A DNA stretch of 16,587 bases, taken from contig JAFYZZ010000026.1 of the NCBI GenBank assembly GCA_017548445.1, positions 1 to 16,587 on the forward strand, in the 5' to 3' direction. Source of the DNA: Bacteroidales bacterium (GTDB taxonomy: Bacteria; Bacteroidota; Bacteroidia; Bacteroidales; UBA932). Numbering within the stretch: position 1 is the stretch's first letter; each line of letters starts with the position of its first letter. Positions 13,612 through 16,587 of this stretch are shown one piece after another. A model generated the notes under the pieces. That model was not told where the DNA came from. It worked only from the letters and a program-made list of their open reading frames with translations, and did no database searches. Made by a program: the position numbers and the translations under genes.

Positions 13612-16587
13612 ATGACCAAACGTTTCTTCCTGTTTCTGGCGGTCCTGCTGACAAGCATGCAGGCCCTAGCCCAGACACCCGACCCCAATTTCTTCATCTA
13701 TCTCTGCTTCGGCCAGTCCAATATGGAGGCGGGCGCCCGCCCGGCCGAGCAGGACAAGGATTTCAACAATCCGCGCTTCCAGTTCATGGCGGCCGTGGAT
13801 ATGCCGCGCTTCGACCGCGTGCGCAACCACTGGTACACCGCCGTCCCGCCCATCTGCCGGCAGACCAACAACATGGGCCCGGTCGATTTCTTCGGGCGCA
13901 AGATGATCGAGGTGCTGCCCGAGCAGTACCGTGTCGGCGTGATCAACGTCTCCGTGGCGGGCGCGAAGCTCGAGCTCTGGGACAAGGACGCCTGCGAGGA
14001 GTACCTCGCGATGGAGGCCGCCGACCCTTCGCGCGGCTGGCTCGTGGATATGGCGCGGGAATACGGGATGAACCCCTACCAGCGCCTGCTGGAGACCGCC
14101 CGCGAGGCGCAGAAATACGGCGTCATCAAAGGAATGCTCCTGCACCAGGGCGAGTCCAACCCGGACGACCCCGCCTGGCCGGGCCGCGTGAAGAAGATCC
14201 ACGACGACCTGTGCGCGGAGCTGGGCCTGGACCCGGCGGAGATCCCGCTGCTGGCCGGTGAGCTGAAATATGCCGAGCAGGACGGCGTGTGCGCCGCTTT
14301 CAACGACGTGGTGCTGCCGCACCTGCCGGAAGTGATGCCCAACGCCTACGTCATCTCCGCCCTCGGCTGCGAGAGCACGGGCGACCAGTTCCATTTCAAC
14401 ACCGAAGGCATGCGCCTGATGGGTACGCGGATGGCGGAGAAGATGCTCGAACTGCAGGGTTTCACGCAGCCCGAGCGCCGCAACCTGATCCTGGTGCCGG
14501 AAGAGCTCGGCATCCGCATCAGCCCGACCCTCGCCGGCATCTTCTTCGAGGACATCAACCAGAGCGTGGACGGCGGCATCTGCGCGCAGCTGATCCAGAA
14601 CAATTCTTTCCAGGCCTACAACGTCCCGGACGGCCCGGAGAATGAATTCTCGCAGTGCGACACCGTCTTCTTCGGCTGGTCGGTCGTGCGCGGAGAAGGT
14701 GCCGTCGGCACCGCCCGCGCCGTGGACGACAAGCCGCTGGTGAAGAAACTCAAGCGCTGGTACGACTACGATCCGAACGACCCGTACGACGACGAACTGC
14801 GCTACAAGCAGTACAGCGTACGCTTCGACATCGAGCAGCCCGGCGCCGGCTTCGGCATCGCCGCCAACGGCTACGGCATCGCCGAATACAAGAAAGGCCC
14901 CGGCCTCATCTACTCCGACAACACGCAGGCAGCCTCCATCCCGGCCCAGGAGGGCGTCAGCTACGAACTCGGCCTCTACCTGCAGGGCAAGAAATACAAG
15001 GGCAGCATCTCCGTCTATCTCGAGGATGCCGCGGGCAACCGCAATTCCAACGTGCTCACCTTCTCCCGCCTCGGCAAGGACTGGAAGCAGTACGGCGGCA
15101 CCCTGACCGCGGAGCGCTCGGTGGACAGCCGCCTCGCCATCGTCGCCGACGCGAAGGGCACCTTCTGGCTGGACTTCGTGACCCTCGTGCCGGAAGCCTC
15201 CCAGCTCTGGAAGGACGGTCAGTACGGCCCCTTCCGCAAAGACCTGCTGGAGGCGCTGGAAGCCCTGCACCCGACCTTCATGCGCTTCCCGGGCGGCTGC
15301 GCCTCGGAAGGCCCGAACTACTTCGGCCAGGTGTTCTGGAAGAACAGCATCGGCCCCCGCGAGGAGCGCCTCGGCTTCCGCAACCACTGGGGCTACTGGA
15401 CCTCGCAGTACATCGGCTTCTATGAGTACCTGCTGATGGCGGAGGGCCTCGGCGCCACCCCGCTGCCGGTCCTCAACAACGGCGTCACCTGCCAGTTCGC
15501 GGGCCACAAGTACATCGCCCCGCTGGAGACCCAGGCCGACCGCGACCGCTTCTACGACATCTTCGTCAAGGACGCGCTCGACTTCATCGAGTTCTGCAAC
15601 GGCGACGTGCACACGGAGTGGGGTGCCATCCGCGCGCAGCTCGGCCATCCGGCGCCGTTCAACCTCAAATACCTCGGCATCGGCAACGAGAACCAGGGCG
15701 CGGAGTTCTGGGAGCGCTTCGACATCATGTACAAGGCGGTGAAGGAGAAATATCCCGAGATCACCATCATCTCCACGGCAGGCGCCCGCGACGCCGGCCG
15801 GGAGTTCAATAACAACTACGCCGAGATCGACGCCAAGTACCCCGACACCATCGTGGACGAGCACTACTACAAGGGCGACGCCTGGTTCCTCAGCCAGGGG
15901 AACCGCTATGCACCCGGCGCCCAGCGCGGCAACGAGGGCCACACCTACGACCGCAGCAAGCCTACGCGCGTGTTCGTTGGCGAATTCGCCAACAACACCG
16001 CCAACAACGCCTATTCCTCCGCCCTCGCGGAGGCGGCCTACTGGACCAGCCTGGAGCGCAACTCCGACATGGTCGTGATGGCGGCCTACGCCCCGCTCTT
16101 CTGCAAGAAGGGCTTCAACAAGTGGGATTCCAACCTCATCTGGTTCGACAACCGCGGAATGTGGCGTTCCTGCAACTACTGGTACCAGCAGCTCTTCTCC
16201 GTGGCGGGCGACCACGCCTTCGCCACGTCGGAAGTGCTGAACGGCGGTACGCCGGACGACAAGGTCTATACCTCACCGACCATCGACACCACGACCGGCG
16301 AGATCTTCATCAAGTTCGTCAACACCGAGGCGGCGAACAAGCTGGTCACGGTCGCGACCGGCAGCGCCACGGCCTACGAGGCCACGCTGGAGTTCGTCTC
16401 CTCGCACGACACGTCCGTCAAGAACCAGGGCAGCCAGAACTACTATTCCAGCCACCCGGACTACGCCGCGCCGGCCGTCGGCCCGCGTGCGGGCGAACGT
16501 CCCGGCCTGGTCGGGATGGCCTTCCGCTTCGGCCGCCGCGTCAAGTACACGGAGCCGGTGGTGCCGCACACCAAGGCGCTCGGCACC
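13612..16587 (+). CDS. Two-domain enzyme: SGNH/CE6-type acetylesterase fused to GH51 alpha-L-arabinofuranosidase (3' end outside window)
   Basis: The visible 992 residues form an exported bifunctional glycan enzyme. After a signal peptide (1-21, ending MQALAQ) comes a SASA/CE6-type esterase (about 25-285), with nucleophile Ser36 in FGQSNMEAG, the VSVAGAKLELW block, HQGESN (178-183) and the C-terminal Asp258-x-x-His261 pair. This set fits removal of acetyl groups from xylan or similar glycans. A GH51 domain begins near 290 (IRISPTLAGIFFEDINQSVDGG). It contains an inserted CBM4/9-like beta-sandwich (about 390-540), then MRFPGGCASEGPNYFG. The acid/base is Glu693 in GIGNEN, DEHYY follows, and the nucleophile is Glu791 in VFVGEF. 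GH51 enzymes release alpha-L-arabinofuranose. The start at 13612 gives a normal signal peptide. The end of the GH51 C-terminal beta domain and the stop codon lie outside the window. Catalytic residues of both domains are present, so both are probably active. Confidence 0.92.
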   Translation, partial: MTKRFFLFLAVLLTSMQALAQTPDPNFFIYLCFGQSNMEAGARPAEQDKDFNNPRFQFMAAVDMPRFDRVRNHWYTAVPPICRQTNNMGPVDFFGRKMIEVLPEQYRVGVINVSVAGAKLELWDKDACEEYLAMEAADPSRGWLVDMAREYGMNPYQRLLETAREAQKYGVIKGMLLHQGESNPDDPAWPGRVKKIHDDLCAELGLDPAEIPLLAGELKYAEQDGVCAAFNDVVLPHLPEVMPNAYVISALGCESTGDQFHFNTEGMRLMGTRMAEKMLELQGFTQPERRNLILVPEELGIRISPTLAGIFFEDINQSVDGGICAQLIQNNSFQAYNVPDGPENEFSQCDTVFFGWSVVRGEGAVGTARAVDDKPLVKKLKRWYDYDPNDPYDDELRYKQYSVRFDIEQPGAGFGIAANGYGIAEYKKGPGLIYSDNTQAASIPAQEGVSYELGLYLQGKKYKGSISVYLEDAAGNRNSNVLTFSRLGKDWKQYGGTLTAERSVDSRLAIVADAKGTFWLDFVTLVPEASQLWKDGQYGPFRKDLLEALEALHPTFMRFPGGCASEGPNYFGQVFWKNSIGPREERLGFRNHWGYWTSQYIGFYEYLLMAEGLGATPLPVLNNGVTCQFAGHKYIAPLETQADRDRFYDIFVKDALDFIEFCNGDVHTEWGAIRAQLGHPAPFNLKYLGIGNENQGAEFWERFDIMYKAVKEKYPEITIISTAGARDAGREFNNNYAEIDAKYPDTIVDEHYYKGDAWFLSQGNRYAPGAQRGNEGHTYDRSKPTRVFVGEFANNTANNAYSSALAEAAYWTSLERNSDMVVMAAYAPLFCKKGFNKWDSNLIWFDNRGMWRSCNYWYQQLFSVAGDHAFATSEVLNGGTPDDKVYTSPTIDTTTGEIFIKFVNTEAANKLVTVATGSATAYEATLEFVSSHDTSVKNQGSQNYYSSHPDYAAPAVGPRAGERPGLVGMAFRFGRRVKYTEPVVPHTKALGT

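Noticed and set aside
13666..16215. An 849-codon open frame on the minus strand under the esterase-GH51 gene
   Set aside because: It has the same codon-bias effect and the same low-complexity composition. The plus-strand frame has intact catalytic motifs of two known families.

Overview
The window looks like a chromosomal stretch from a GC-rich member of the Bacteroidota, probably Bacteroidales. The evidence is a SusC/SusD pair, a one-protein hybrid two-component regulator, DUF4252 proteins, and promoters with the Bacteroidota -7 box TAnnTTTG. No genus can be named from the sequence alone. Coding density is high, and no stretch of more than about 150 bases lacks a gene. I saw no tRNA, rRNA, CRISPR array, insertion sequence or phage gene.

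Left part, minus strand (1-4363). An L,D-transpeptidase (3845-4363) is followed by a compact operon of a DUF4252 protein, an ECF sigma factor, a short single-span membrane protein that is probably its anti-sigma factor, and a second DUF4252 protein. These four genes overlap by 4 to 8 bases. A secreted NlpC/P60 peptidase with its own likely promoter comes next. Last is the N-terminal part of a CE15 glucuronoyl esterase, cut by the window edge. The theme is cell-envelope maintenance and signalling, with a plant-cell-wall esterase at the end.

Right part, plus strand (4487-16587). This is a polysaccharide utilisation locus. It holds a full-length HTCS sensor/regulator, a SusC-like TonB-dependent transporter, a SusD-like surface lipoprotein, a strong terminator, and a separately promoted two-enzyme protein that joins an N-terminal SGNH/CE6-type acetylesterase to a GH51 alpha-L-arabinofuranosidase (3' end outside the window). 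The esterase, the arabinofuranosidase and the nearby CE15 enzyme together suggest an acetylated, arabinose-bearing glucuronoxylan as substrate. That is inference from enzyme families.

The most interesting non-coding signal is a set of TGTAAC/TGTTAC half-sites found in both the ldt-HTCS intergenic region and the HTCS-susC intergenic region. Their spacings are close to whole helical turns (21, 10, 21 and 21, 30 bp), which makes them good candidates for the HTCS operator. Two cell-wall enzyme genes have a -7 box only 5-7 bases from the ATG, which predicts leaderless or nearly leaderless mRNAs. I did not find a clearly unprecedented system. The families are known, and the novelty, if any, lies in the domain fusion, the operator arrangement and the layout of the sigma cassette.
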